Source of the DNA: Leptotrichia sp. oral taxon 215
Lineage (GTDB): Bacteria; Fusobacteriota; Fusobacteriia; Fusobacteriales; Leptotrichiaceae
Direction: 5' to 3'
Assembly: GCA_905371725.1 (NCBI GenBank)
Contig: CAJPML010000060.1
Location: 1-6,585 of the forward strand
Length of the DNA stretch: 6,585 nucleotides
A program made the position numbers and the translations under genes. The number at the start of each line of letters is the position of its first letter. Position 1 is the stretch's first letter. Of the stretch, positions 1-6,083 are shown one piece after another. Below the pieces are notes generated by a model. The model searched no databases and was not told the origin of the DNA. It saw only the letters and a program-made list of their open reading frames with translations.

Positions 1-282
1 CCTTTCTTCTTCTGTTATTTGGTTTACTCTTGTCTTTGTTAATTTAGAAAGTTCTTCTGCTATAAAGTTTATCCTGTCAGCTCTGAAAAGTATCTTAATT
101 ATATTACCTTCTTCTGCAGTAACTCCAAGAACTTCCCCTATTTCCATGAAATTACTTATTTCAATCTTATTAATTTTTTTTACTTTTATAATGAGTTCTG
201 TTTTATAGACAGAATTTGAAACTATATTTCTCTTTCCACCTGAAAGCTCCACTATCCGCTTCGCTATCTCAATATTATCCAT
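1..282 (-). CDS. PTS EIIB-like domain protein lacking the active-site cysteine (partial, C-terminus outside the window)
   Basis: I translated the first 94 residues by hand; the gene continues past the left edge. It opens MDNIEIAKRIVELSGGKRNI and fits the fold of the glucose-family phosphotransferase EIIB domain: an N-terminal helix ending in GGKxNI, a beta strand, then EIGEVLGV (residues 47-54), a strand at 61-66, and a closing helix at about 71-81. In active EIIB domains the segment after GGKxNI carries Cys-x-Thr-Arg, whose Cys accepts phosphate from EIIA. The ungapped match here reads Tyr26-Lys-Thr28-Glu29, so Cys and Arg are both replaced. Phosphotransfer by the usual route therefore looks impossible, and a structural or regulatory role is inferred. 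The ATG at 282 follows a strong SD (GAGGAG, 5-base spacing), 42 bases after the zinc-ribbon gene, so it is probably the last visible gene of the operon. The family match is by eye and moderately sure. Confidence 0.6.
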   Translation of the reverse strand, partial: MDNIEIAKRIVELSGGKRNIVSNSVYKTELIIKVKKINKIEISNFMEIGEVLGVTAEEGNIIKILFRADRINFIAEELSKLTKTRVNQITEEER

Positions 283-324
283 TTTTGCTCCTCTTTTTCC
301 ATTTTTTAAAAAGCTGATTTCAGG

Positions 325-543
325 TTATTTTTCTTCAGGAACTCTGTATGCCTGACTACAAATAGGACATTGTAAATATTCATGCTTTCCACTTATAGGG
401 AATACAGGTATGAAAAACAGCGTAAACCATGTCCTATATTGCATAAACTGCCATTCAGAAGTGTTATGGCATCTTTCACAATGATAAGAACCTACTGTCC
501 CCATATTTTTATATATTGTTTTGCTTCCAAAAAGAATTATCAT
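325..543 (-). CDS. Small zinc-ribbon protein, 72 aa
   Basis: This short protein has two CxxC knuckles, Cys22-x-x-Cys25 (CERC) and Cys59-x-x-Cys62 (CPIC), which would bind one zinc ion. Between them lies a hydrophobic stretch, WFTLFFIPVFPI (residues 39-50). The layout IxFGxKT - CxxC - FTLFFIPVFPI - CPxC is that of a family of small bacterial zinc-ribbon proteins (zinc_ribbon_15 type) with no defined function that I know of. The hydrophobic centre could be a buried core or a membrane-contacting segment. I place the start at the ATG at 543, because GGGAGG lies just upstream. An in-frame ATG at 555 would add MGGN but has no SD and would put that SD inside the gene. It lies 44 bases after aspS, in the same direction. 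The annotation as a zinc ribbon is firm; the role is unknown. Confidence 0.8.
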   Translation of the reverse strand: MIILFGSKTIYKNMGTVGSYHCERCHNTSEWQFMQYRTWFTLFFIPVFPISGKHEYLQCPICSQAYRVPEEK

Positions 544-553
544 ATTTCCTCCC
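544..553 (-). promoter_or_regulatory. Ribosome binding site that sets the zinc-ribbon start
   Basis: On the minus strand the sequence GGGAGGAAAT directly precedes the ATG at 543, giving a 4-base gap after GGAGG. The alternative upstream ATG at 555 is preceded only by A/T-rich sequence. This supports a 72-residue rather than a 76-residue product. Confidence 0.65.
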
Positions 554-587
554 ATATTTTTAAGTTAACTATATCTAATTTTGAATT

Positions 588-2363
588 CTATTTTTCTATT
601 TCCAGAAGTTTCAGTCTCAAATCTTCTTCAAGTACACTTTCTTCAACTCCTGCAGGTGCTCCTGTCATAAGATCCTGTCCTTTGTTTGTTTTAGGGAACG
701 GAATTACTTCTTTTATTGAAGATTCCTTCAGCATTGCCATAAGCCATCTATCTATACCGAATGCCAGTCCTCCATGAGGCGGCACCCCATATTTCAGCAC
801 TTCAAGGAAGAATCCAAATTTTTCCTGCTGTTCCTCTTTCCCAAGTCCAAGTTTTTCAAATACCTTCTCCTGTAATTCCTCATCATGAATTCTTATGCTT
901 CCACCACCGATTTCATAACCATTTAATACCATATCATAGGAATCTGTCTTTATCTTATCCAGTTCATCTGTATCCAGATATCTTCTGTCTTCAGCTTTTA
1001 TGGAAGTGAACGGATGATGCTGAGCCTTATATCTGTTTTCTTCTTCGCTCCATTCAAACATTGGAAAGTCCACTACCCATAAGAATTTGTAAGCATCTTT
1101 GTCTATCAGACCAAGATCTTCTCCTAGTTTCAGTCTCAATGCTCCCAGTCCATCATGCACAGTCTTATAGCTGTCTGCCAGAATAAGTGCAATTTCATTA
1201 TTCTTTATACCAAGTTTTTCAATAATCTTTTTCATCGTCTCTTCACTGAAAAATTTAGCGATAGGAGAGTTCACTTCACCTTTTTCATCTATTTTTATAT
1301 AAGCCAATCCTTTTGCCTTAAAGTAGGTTTTTACATAATCTTCCAGATCCTTTATATGTTTTCTTGAAAATTTTTCTCCTTCAGGTGCTACGACAGCTTT
1401 TACCTTTCCACCTTCTTTTACTGCATTTTCAAATACTGAAAAACCTGCATTTGCTGTTTCTTCTGACAAATCTATAAGTTTCATGTCAAATCTCAGGTCA
1501 GGTTTATCAGAACCGTAGTTATTCATTGCATCATCATAGGACATTCTTTCAAATTTTTCCGTTACTTCGTGTCCTGTTACATCTTTAAATACTCTTTTAG
1601 CCAGTTCTTCCATTACATTTATTACATCTTCCTGCTCCACAAAGGACATTTCCACATCAAGCTGAGTAAATTCAGGCTGTCTGTCTGCCCTCAAATCCTC
1701 ATCCCTGAAACATTTCGCAAGCTGATAGTATTTATCAATTCCGGCAACCATCAGAATCTGTTTAAACAGCTGCGGTGACTGAGGCAGTGCATAAAAATCT
1801 CCCTTATTTGTTCTGCTTGGCACTATAAAGTCTCTTGCCCCTTCAGGTGTAGCCTTTGCCAGTATTGGAGTATCCACATCAAGAAATCCCTTTTCATTCA
1901 TAAATTTTCTTATTGAAAAGAGCATATCATTTCTTTTTATTATATTATTTAGCATTTTTGGCCTTCTTATATCAAGATATCTGTAAGTAAGCCTTATATT
2001 CTCATTTAGATTTCCTGTTTCATCTATTTCAAAAGGAAGCTGCTTTGCCTGACTCAGAATTTCTATTTCCTTAGGCTGCACTTCAATATCTCCTGTAGGA
2101 ATATTAGGGTTTTTGCTGCTTCTTTCCACAACTGTACCTTTTACTTTTATTACCCATTCATTTTTATATTTTTTTGCTTTTTCAAGCATTTCTTTTCCTG
2201 AAACTTCTTCATTTACAAATATCTGTGTAACTCCGTATCTATCCCTTAAATCAATAAATACAAAATGCCCTTTATCCCTTATCTTCGAAATCCATCCTGA
2301 CAGGACTACTTCTTCGCCAACATTTTCTATCCTTAATTCATTCAGTTTATAATTTCTATACAT
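588..2363 (-). CDS. aspS: Aspartyl-tRNA synthetase (class II, bacterial type)
   Basis: This enzyme charges tRNA-Asp with aspartate in the cytoplasm using ATP. At 591 residues it has the usual bacterial length and domain order. An N-terminal OB-fold anticodon-binding domain covers about 1-105, with [10 protein letters not shown] and FIDLRDRYG. The class II catalytic core has the motif 1 region near 155-180 ([18 protein letters not shown]), motif 2 at 218-236 ([19 protein letters not shown]) and motif 3 at 531-540 ([10 protein letters not shown]). The bacterial GAD insertion lies at about 290-410. PQSPQLFKQ (194-202) and HHPFTS (449-454) are further family signatures. The ATG at 2363 follows AAAGGA with an 11-base gap. 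In the OB-fold, the residue that is often Leu in Asp-specific and His in relaxed bacterial enzymes is Lys31 (RDKGH), so the sequence does not settle whether it also charges tRNA-Asn. It lies 39 bases after the secreted-protein gene. Confidence 0.97.
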   Translation of the reverse strand: MYRNYKLNELRIENVGEEVVLSGWISKIRDKGHFVFIDLRDRYGVTQIFVNEEVSGKEMLEKAKKYKNEWVIKVKGTVVERSSKNPNIPTGDIEVQPKEIEILSQAKQLPFEIDETGNLNENIRLTYRYLDIRRPKMLNNIIKRNDMLFSIRKFMNEKGFLDVDTPILAKATPEGARDFIVPSRTNKGDFYALPQSPQLFKQILMVAGIDKYYQLAKCFRDEDLRADRQPEFTQLDVEMSFVEQEDVINVMEELAKRVFKDVTGHEVTEKFERMSYDDAMNNYGSDKPDLRFDMKLIDLSEETANAGFSVFENAVKEGGKVKAVVAPEGEKFSRKHIKDLEDYVKTYFKAKGLAYIKIDEKGEVNSPIAKFFSEETMKKIIEKLGIKNNEIALILADSYKTVHDGLGALRLKLGEDLGLIDKDAYKFLWVVDFPMFEWSEEENRYKAQHHPFTSIKAEDRRYLDTDELDKIKTDSYDMVLNGYEIGGGSIRIHDEELQEKVFEKLGLGKEEQQEKFGFFLEVLKYGVPPHGGLAFGIDRWLMAMLKESSIKEVIPFPKTNKGQDLMTGAPAGVEESVLEEDLRLKLLEIEK

Positions 2364-2402
2364 TTTTTATTTTTTCCTTTCTTCAATTTGGATACTTTCA
2401 AT

Positions 2403-3035
2403 TTATTCTACTTCATTCCAGCTTTTCTCCACATTTTTTTGCATTTCTATTACATCTTCTGATAATCCTTCAACGGTTATCTCATAAATTGTATCTTTCA
2501 CAATAACACCATTTTTAATCATTGATTTTCCTTGAAATTCCGTCAATACAAACTGCATTCCCTTATGTCCATTTAAAGTTACTGGTTTTAATGCCATTTT
2601 ATTTTTAGGAACTCCCGCTTTTTTATATTTATCATACACATTTTTTAACAATTCTTCAGCTACTTTCTCAGGACTCATATTTTTATGCTCTTTGGTTAAA
2701 TCATACGACATAAGTGTATAAATATCTCCATTTCCTTTGCTTATTTGCATTGCATAAACTGGAAGTCTAACATCAGCAAATAATCCCCAGTCTTCTCCTT
2801 TAGGATATTCTATAAAACCTACTTTTTCATTTCCAAATCTTCCCTTTTCAAAATATTTCATTGAATCTGTGTACACTTTTCTCTTTTCAGTTTCTATTTT
2901 TTTTACTAATTCTTGTCCTTTTTGAGAATTTAAATCTGGCAAGCATTCAATATGTCCTGATGGTTTGTAACAATTTTCAGAATATAAATTTAATGCACTA
3001 ATCATAAGTAATGCTGCTAAAATGATTTTTTTCAT
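2403..3035 (-). CDS. Secreted protein of unknown function, 210 aa, between hisS and aspS
   Basis: I do not recognise a named family. Residues 1-19 form a classic signal peptide: MKK, a hydrophobic core IILAALLMISALNL, then a probable signal peptidase I site after YS. Cys22 is not in a lipobox context (SENC), so this is probably a soluble exported protein rather than a lipoprotein. Cys22 and Cys31 could form a disulfide. The mature part has charged helices (about 38-65) followed by alternating strands and helices to the end (VGFIEYP, VYAMQIS, GMQFVLTEF, IYEITVEGL). This pattern loosely recalls the PsbP/DcrB-like alpha-beta fold; that is only a fold-level guess. The ATG at 3035 has a good SD (AAAGGGAG, 7-base gap) overlapping the region just after the hisS stop, 18 bases away. 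Its leucine codons (12 TTA, 3 TTG, 3 CTT, no CTG) differ sharply from those of tmk nearby. Confidence 0.85.
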   Translation of the reverse strand: MKKIILAALLMISALNLYSENCYKPSGHIECLPDLNSQKGQELVKKIETEKRKVYTDSMKYFEKGRFGNEKVGFIEYPKGEDWGLFADVRLPVYAMQISKGNGDIYTLMSYDLTKEHKNMSPEKVAEELLKNVYDKYKKAGVPKNKMALKPVTLNGHKGMQFVLTEFQGKSMIKNGVIVKDTIYEITVEGLSEDVIEMQKNVEKSWNEVE

Positions 3036-3053
3036 TTTAATACTCCCTTTAAA

Positions 3054-4289
3054 TTATTTTATAATTTTTATGACTTCATCAAGAGAATATTTCTTCTGCT
3101 CTCCTGTACTAAACTTTTTCAATGTGACAACATTTTCCTTCTGTTCCTCTTCGCCTAAAATCAGCACATATTCCGCATTGATTTTATTTGCTTTTTTCAT
3201 CTGTGCTCCAAAGCTTTTCGGATTATAGTCAAAACTTGCCTTAATGTCATTTTTTCTTAATTCTTCCAGAGTTTTTATAAAATATTCCTTTGTATCATCA
3301 AAATATACTATATATACTCCATTTTCCTTATTTCCAATAAGATTTTCATCCATAAGCATTGCTATTCTTTCCATTCCTGCCGCAAATCCTATCGCAGGTA
3401 TTTTTACATTATCAAGTATTTCAAGGAGCCTGTCATATCTTCCACCTGCAAGGACTGTCGCCTGTGCTCCAAGTTTATCAGATTTTATCTCAAATACAGT
3501 ATCTGAATAGTAGTCCAGTCCCCTTACAAGCTTAGAATTCTCAACATATTTTATATTCAGCAGCTCAAGATATTTTTTTGTATCTTCAAAATACTTCTTA
3601 CTTTCCTCATCGAGATAATCATACAATTTCGGAGCGTCCTTAAATTGCTCCTGATCTCCCTTATCTTTGGAATCTAATGCTCTCAAAGGATTTTTCTCAT
3701 ATCTTTTCTTTGAATCTTCACTTAGTTTATCAAGTCTTTCAGCCATGAAAGCCTTCAGATTTTCAATATATTTTTTTCTAGATTCTATATTTCCAAGACT
3801 GTTTATTTCAACTGTCAATCCTGTTATTCCCAGTTTTTCCAGAAATTCACAGCCCATTCTTATTATTTCCGCATCAAGATAGGGGCTTCTTATCCCGAAT
3901 ATTTCTGCTCCAACCTGATGAAATTCCCTGTATCTTCCCTTCTGAGGTGCTTCGTATCTGTACATAGGCCCATTATAGAACCATTTTACAATCGGATCTG
4001 ATTTGTGCAGACCGGCTTCAAGGTAGGCCCTTACAACTCCTGCAGTTCCTTCCGGACGCATTGACACACTTCTGTTTCCCTTATCCTTAAATTCATACAT
4101 TTCTTTTGACACCACATCTGTTTCATCTCCGACACTTCTTCTAAAAAGCTCAGTTTCCTCAAGAATTGGAGTTATTATTCTTTCAAACCCGTATTTTGAA
4201 AACACTTTCTTTGCCGTATCAACTATAAAATCATATTTTCTCACATCATCAGAATGTCTGTCCTTCATTCCCTTTAAAACACTTATCAT
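3054..4289 (-). CDS. hisS: Histidyl-tRNA synthetase (class II)
   Basis: This enzyme charges tRNA-His with histidine in the cytoplasm and normally works as a homodimer. Its 411 residues match the usual bacterial length of about 420. Visible signatures are the motif 1 region at 33-44 (YGFERIITPILE), MRPEGTAGVVRAY (77-89), motif 2 at 107-131 (GPMYRYEAPQKGRYREFHQVGAEIFG, key Arg111 and Arg119), the histidine-binding motif LVRGLDYY at 254-261, AGGRYDRL at 281-288, and motif 3 at 300-312 (IGFAAGMERIAML). An alpha/beta anticodon-binding domain fills about 322-411. RGLDYY and the Arg of motif 2 mark a true HisRS rather than the HisZ paralogue. The ATG at 4289 lies only 2 bases after the tmk stop, and its SD (AAAGGG, 8-base gap) lies inside the end of tmk, so the two genes are probably translationally coupled. 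Confidence 0.97.
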   Translation of the reverse strand: MISVLKGMKDRHSDDVRKYDFIVDTAKKVFSKYGFERIITPILEETELFRRSVGDETDVVSKEMYEFKDKGNRSVSMRPEGTAGVVRAYLEAGLHKSDPIVKWFYNGPMYRYEAPQKGRYREFHQVGAEIFGIRSPYLDAEIIRMGCEFLEKLGITGLTVEINSLGNIESRKKYIENLKAFMAERLDKLSEDSKKRYEKNPLRALDSKDKGDQEQFKDAPKLYDYLDEESKKYFEDTKKYLELLNIKYVENSKLVRGLDYYSDTVFEIKSDKLGAQATVLAGGRYDRLLEILDNVKIPAIGFAAGMERIAMLMDENLIGNKENGVYIVYFDDTKEYFIKTLEELRKNDIKASFDYNPKSFGAQMKKANKINAEYVLILGEEEQKENVVTLKKFSTGEQKKYSLDEVIKIIK

Positions 4290-4291
4290 CG

Positions 4292-4972
4292 CTATATCCC
4301 TTTCTCCAGAATAATTTTCATCATTCTGTCATTTATTTCTTCAATGCTTTTCAGTTTTTCATTTTCAACACAGTCCACAACATGCCATTTATAAATTTCT
4401 GCCAGTTCTTTTGCTATATTGTAGGCATTTCTTAAATATTCAACATCCTGCTCATGTATATCCTTTATTTTCTCTCCTGTTATTTTATTTTTTCTGTCCT
4501 TCATAAGTTTCTGGCTAGATTCAAAGGGTATATCCAGAAAAAACACTAAATCTGGCTTTGGAATCCCTATTTTATTCCATTCCAGATCCACCAGCCAGTC
4601 AAGATATTTTTCCCTCTCTTCCCTGTTCTTAATTTTAGATGCCTGATGAATCATATTAGAAATTGTGTATCTGTCACTCAGTACAACACCGCCATTATTA
4701 TAGAATTCTTCCCATTCCGTCTTAAATGAAGCAAATCTGTCTACTGAAAACAGAACTGAAGCCGCATAGGCATTCACACTGTCAGCCTTTTCCCCAAACT
4801 CTCCTGCAAGATACATTTTTACAGGCTCAGAAGCTTTACTTTCATAGTTTGGAAAAGATATCTTCCTTACTTTTTTTCTGCCTTTTATTTCACACAATTT
4901 TTCATATAAAAGTCCTGTCTGTGTCTGTTTTCCACTTCCATCAGTACCCTCTATAATTATAAGTTTTCCCAT
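4292..4972 (-). CDS. tmk: Thymidylate kinase (dTMP kinase), variant P-loop
   Basis: This enzyme phosphorylates dTMP to dTDP with ATP, the step that feeds dTTP synthesis, in the cytoplasm. At 226 residues it is slightly longer than the usual 205-215. The P-loop is GTDGSGKQ at 9-16, preceded by LIIIEG. The DRY motif is at 100-102 (LSDRYTISNMIHQ), a second DR at 79-80 (FSVDRF), FPNY at 40-43, and PDLVFFLDIP at 140-149 forms the strand before the lid region (KDRKNKITGEK, 158-168). The residue after the P-loop lysine is Gln16, where most P-loop kinases have Ser or Thr to help hold magnesium. From memory, GKQTQ or GKETQ forms occur in a subfamily of thymidylate kinases from low-GC anaerobes, so I take it as a natural variant. 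The ATG at 4972 has GGTAGGA just upstream. It follows the membrane-protein gene by 30 bases and leads into hisS. Confidence 0.9.
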   Translation of the reverse strand: MGKLIIIEGTDGSGKQTQTGLLYEKLCEIKGRKKVRKISFPNYESKASEPVKMYLAGEFGEKADSVNAYAASVLFSVDRFASFKTEWEEFYNNGGVVLSDRYTISNMIHQASKIKNREEREKYLDWLVDLEWNKIGIPKPDLVFFLDIPFESSQKLMKDRKNKITGEKIKDIHEQDVEYLRNAYNIAKELAEIYKWHVVDCVENEKLKSIEEINDRMMKIILEKGI

Positions 4973-5002
4973 TTTTATCCTACCTGTTTTCCTATATTTT
5001 TG

Positions 5003-5881
5003 CTACTTTTCTTCAACATAGAAATGATTTACCAATGCAGCTAATAAATCAGGTCTTGTAATTGAATTAAGAAATATCTGTTCGACTATTTTGTCATTTA
5101 AGTCAGAAATTATAAGATTTCTATATTTATTTATAAAAATCCTGTTTTCTGAACAACTGTAAATCTTATCTTCTATTTTTATATAATCTTTTGCCAAAAG
5201 TATTTCACATTTTTTTAAAGAAGTATATATTTTTTCAGAATTCTCTGGCATAATTTTTTCAAAAACCGCTCCTATAAGTGTAAGCATTGATGCAATTCCA
5301 GTTATAAGTTCAAATATTTCCTGTTTTCTCTTTTTTACTATAAATTTTTCTTCATATCCTTTTTCAATCTCGTCTATTTTCTGAGATAAAACTACATTTA
5401 AATAATCTTTTACAATCATCTCTCTTATGTTTACCGGCATATTATATAAACTTAGGCTAAGCCACCTATCATTATTTCCCCTGTAACAGAGCTTATGAGT
5501 GTAATCTTCAGATGCACCTGATGTATAATGGTACTCAAAATTTTTATATAATATTTTTTCTTTCTCCCTGCCTGTCATAAAACCATCTTCATAAAGATAA
5601 ACTATCGGTTTTTCCATAAAAAACACTAAATTAAAAATAAATATTATAGTACATAATATAAAGCACGGTAAGGCAATTTCAGGAATGGCAGTCTGTTCAG
5701 AACTTTTATCAGAAATACTTAAAAAATATACAACAGTTCCTCCTATTCCGATTATACCTGCCCAAATGGTAAGAATAAAATCAAAAGATAATTTCCTTGT
5801 AATTATAGCTGCTTTCAGTTTTTTTGTATCTATATTATTTTTCCTTATGATTTTTTCAATTTTCTTGTCAAAATTTCTCAT
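5003..5881 (-). CDS. Membrane protein of unknown function, 292 aa, first gene of the leftward operon
   Basis: I do not recognise a named family. A short charged cytoplasmic head (1-31, RNFDKKIEKIIRKNN) is followed by two clear membrane segments at about 33-55 (FDFILTIWAGIIGIGGTVVYFL) and 69-89 (IALPCFILCTIIFIFNLVFFM), joined by a short loop. The pattern after them, PIVYLYEDGF (92-101) with alternating strands to about 145, recalls the small PH-like domains of bacterial membrane proteins. That is a fold-level guess. A third hydrophobic stretch (189-208, IFELITGIASMLTLIGAVFE) is weaker and may be a membrane-lying helix. The rest is a mostly polar soluble tail. The start is the ATG at 5881, because a near-perfect SD (AAGGAGGA) stands 10 bases upstream. 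A TTG at 5935 would lengthen it by 18 residues but has no SD and would overlap the promoter. Confidence 0.75.
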   Translation of the reverse strand: MRNFDKKIEKIIRKNNIDTKKLKAAIITRKLSFDFILTIWAGIIGIGGTVVYFLSISDKSSEQTAIPEIALPCFILCTIIFIFNLVFFMEKPIVYLYEDGFMTGREKEKILYKNFEYHYTSGASEDYTHKLCYRGNNDRWLSLSLYNMPVNIREMIVKDYLNVVLSQKIDEIEKGYEEKFIVKKRKQEIFELITGIASMLTLIGAVFEKIMPENSEKIYTSLKKCEILLAKDYIKIEDKIYSCSENRIFINKYRNLIISDLNDKIVEQIFLNSITRPDLLAALVNHFYVEEK

Positions 5882-5891
5882 GCAGCAAATT

Positions 5892-5898
5892 CCTCCTT
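5892..5898 (-). promoter_or_regulatory. Ribosome binding site that sets the membrane-protein start
   Basis: AAGGAGG on the minus strand, with a 10-base gap to the ATG at 5881, fixes the start there. The longer reading from TTG at 5935 would place this SD inside the gene. Confidence 0.75.
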
Positions 5899-5916
5899 GG
5901 TAACTTGTCAGTCTAT

Positions 5917-5945
5917 ATTTTATCAAAATTTTCAATTTTTTTCTA
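5917..5945 (-). promoter_or_regulatory. Candidate promoter of the leftward operon
   Basis: On the minus strand, TAGAAA (5945-5940) and TAAAAT (5922-5917) are 17 bases apart, matching 4 of 6 bases of the -35 and 5 of 6 of the -10 consensus. Transcription would start near 5910, leaving a leader of about 29 bases with the SD at 5892-5898. In such A/T-rich DNA chance matches are common, so this is a candidate only. No other promoter-sized gap exists further along the gene row. Confidence 0.4.
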
Positions 5946-6002
5946 TAAAAAAAATGGCAGGAAGTGAATTTAGGTAAATTTAAAGCATTAATTGAAAATT
6001 TT
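5925..6002. repeat. Perfect 13-base inverted repeat spanning the divergent promoters
   Basis: The left arm AAAATTTTCAATT (5925-5937) and the right arm AATTGAAAATTTT (5990-6002) are exact reverse complements, 52 bases apart. The left arm lies in the spacer between the -10 and -35 of the leftward candidate promoter. The right arm ends three bases before the -35 of the rightward one. This could be a pair of operator half-sites for a shared regulator. The arms are almost all A and T, so chance is not excluded. Confidence 0.45.
5967..5980. repeat. 14-base palindrome between the divergent promoters
   Basis: AATTTA-GG-TAAATT has two perfect 6-base arms around GG. It lies 10 bases from the exact centre of the flanking 13-base inverted repeat. 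It could be a binding site for a dimeric regulator. It is too short and A/T-rich to act as a terminator. Confidence 0.35.
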
Positions 6003-6005
6003 TTA

Positions 6006-6034
6006 TTGCTATTGTTTTTTATTTAGAATATAAT
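6006..6034 (+). promoter_or_regulatory. Promoter of the SWIM zinc-finger gene
   Basis: TTGCTA (6006-6011) and a perfect TATAAT (6029-6034) are separated by 17 bases, the ideal sigma-70 spacing. An A/T-rich run lies just upstream and could act as an UP element. Transcription would begin near 6041, giving a leader of about 43 bases with AGGAGG near its end. Confidence 0.6.
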
Positions 6035-6070
6035 AACATTAATATAAAAAATAAGAAAGTTTAGAAATTT

Positions 6071-6076
6071 AGGAGG
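6071..6076 (+). promoter_or_regulatory. Ribosome binding site that supports the TTG start of the SWIM gene
   Basis: A perfect AGGAGG stands 7 bases before TTG at 6084. The next in-frame ATG, at 6114, has no comparable site, so TTG is the better start. Confidence 0.75.
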
Positions 6077-6083
6077 TCTTATT

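Noticed and set aside
382..777. Open frame of 131 codons on the plus strand
   Set aside because: It lies antisense to the zinc-ribbon gene and the end of aspS, has no SD, and its translation is low in charged residues and rich in Ser, Phe and Ile, as expected of a shadow frame.
2113..2352. Plus-strand open frame opposite the start of aspS, with several similar ones elsewhere (for example 1155-1367, 3244-3510, 5685-5903)
   Set aside because: All are antisense to well-supported genes, with Phe/Ser/Ile-rich composition and no convincing ribosome binding site.
2364..2402. T-rich gap between the secreted gene and aspS as a possible terminator
   Set aside because: There are T and A runs but no hairpin stem beside them, so a rho-independent terminator is not supported.
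2967..2973. Cys22 of the secreted protein as a lipoprotein lipidation site
   Set aside because: The preceding residues are Ser-Glu-Asn, which do not fit the lipobox (small residue at -1, Leu at -3), and Glu20 and Asn21 separate the Cys from the hydrophobic core.
5882..5935. N-terminal extension of the membrane protein from a TTG codon
   Set aside because: There is no SD before the TTG, the extension would contain the strong SD for ATG 5881, and it would overlap the candidate -10 element.
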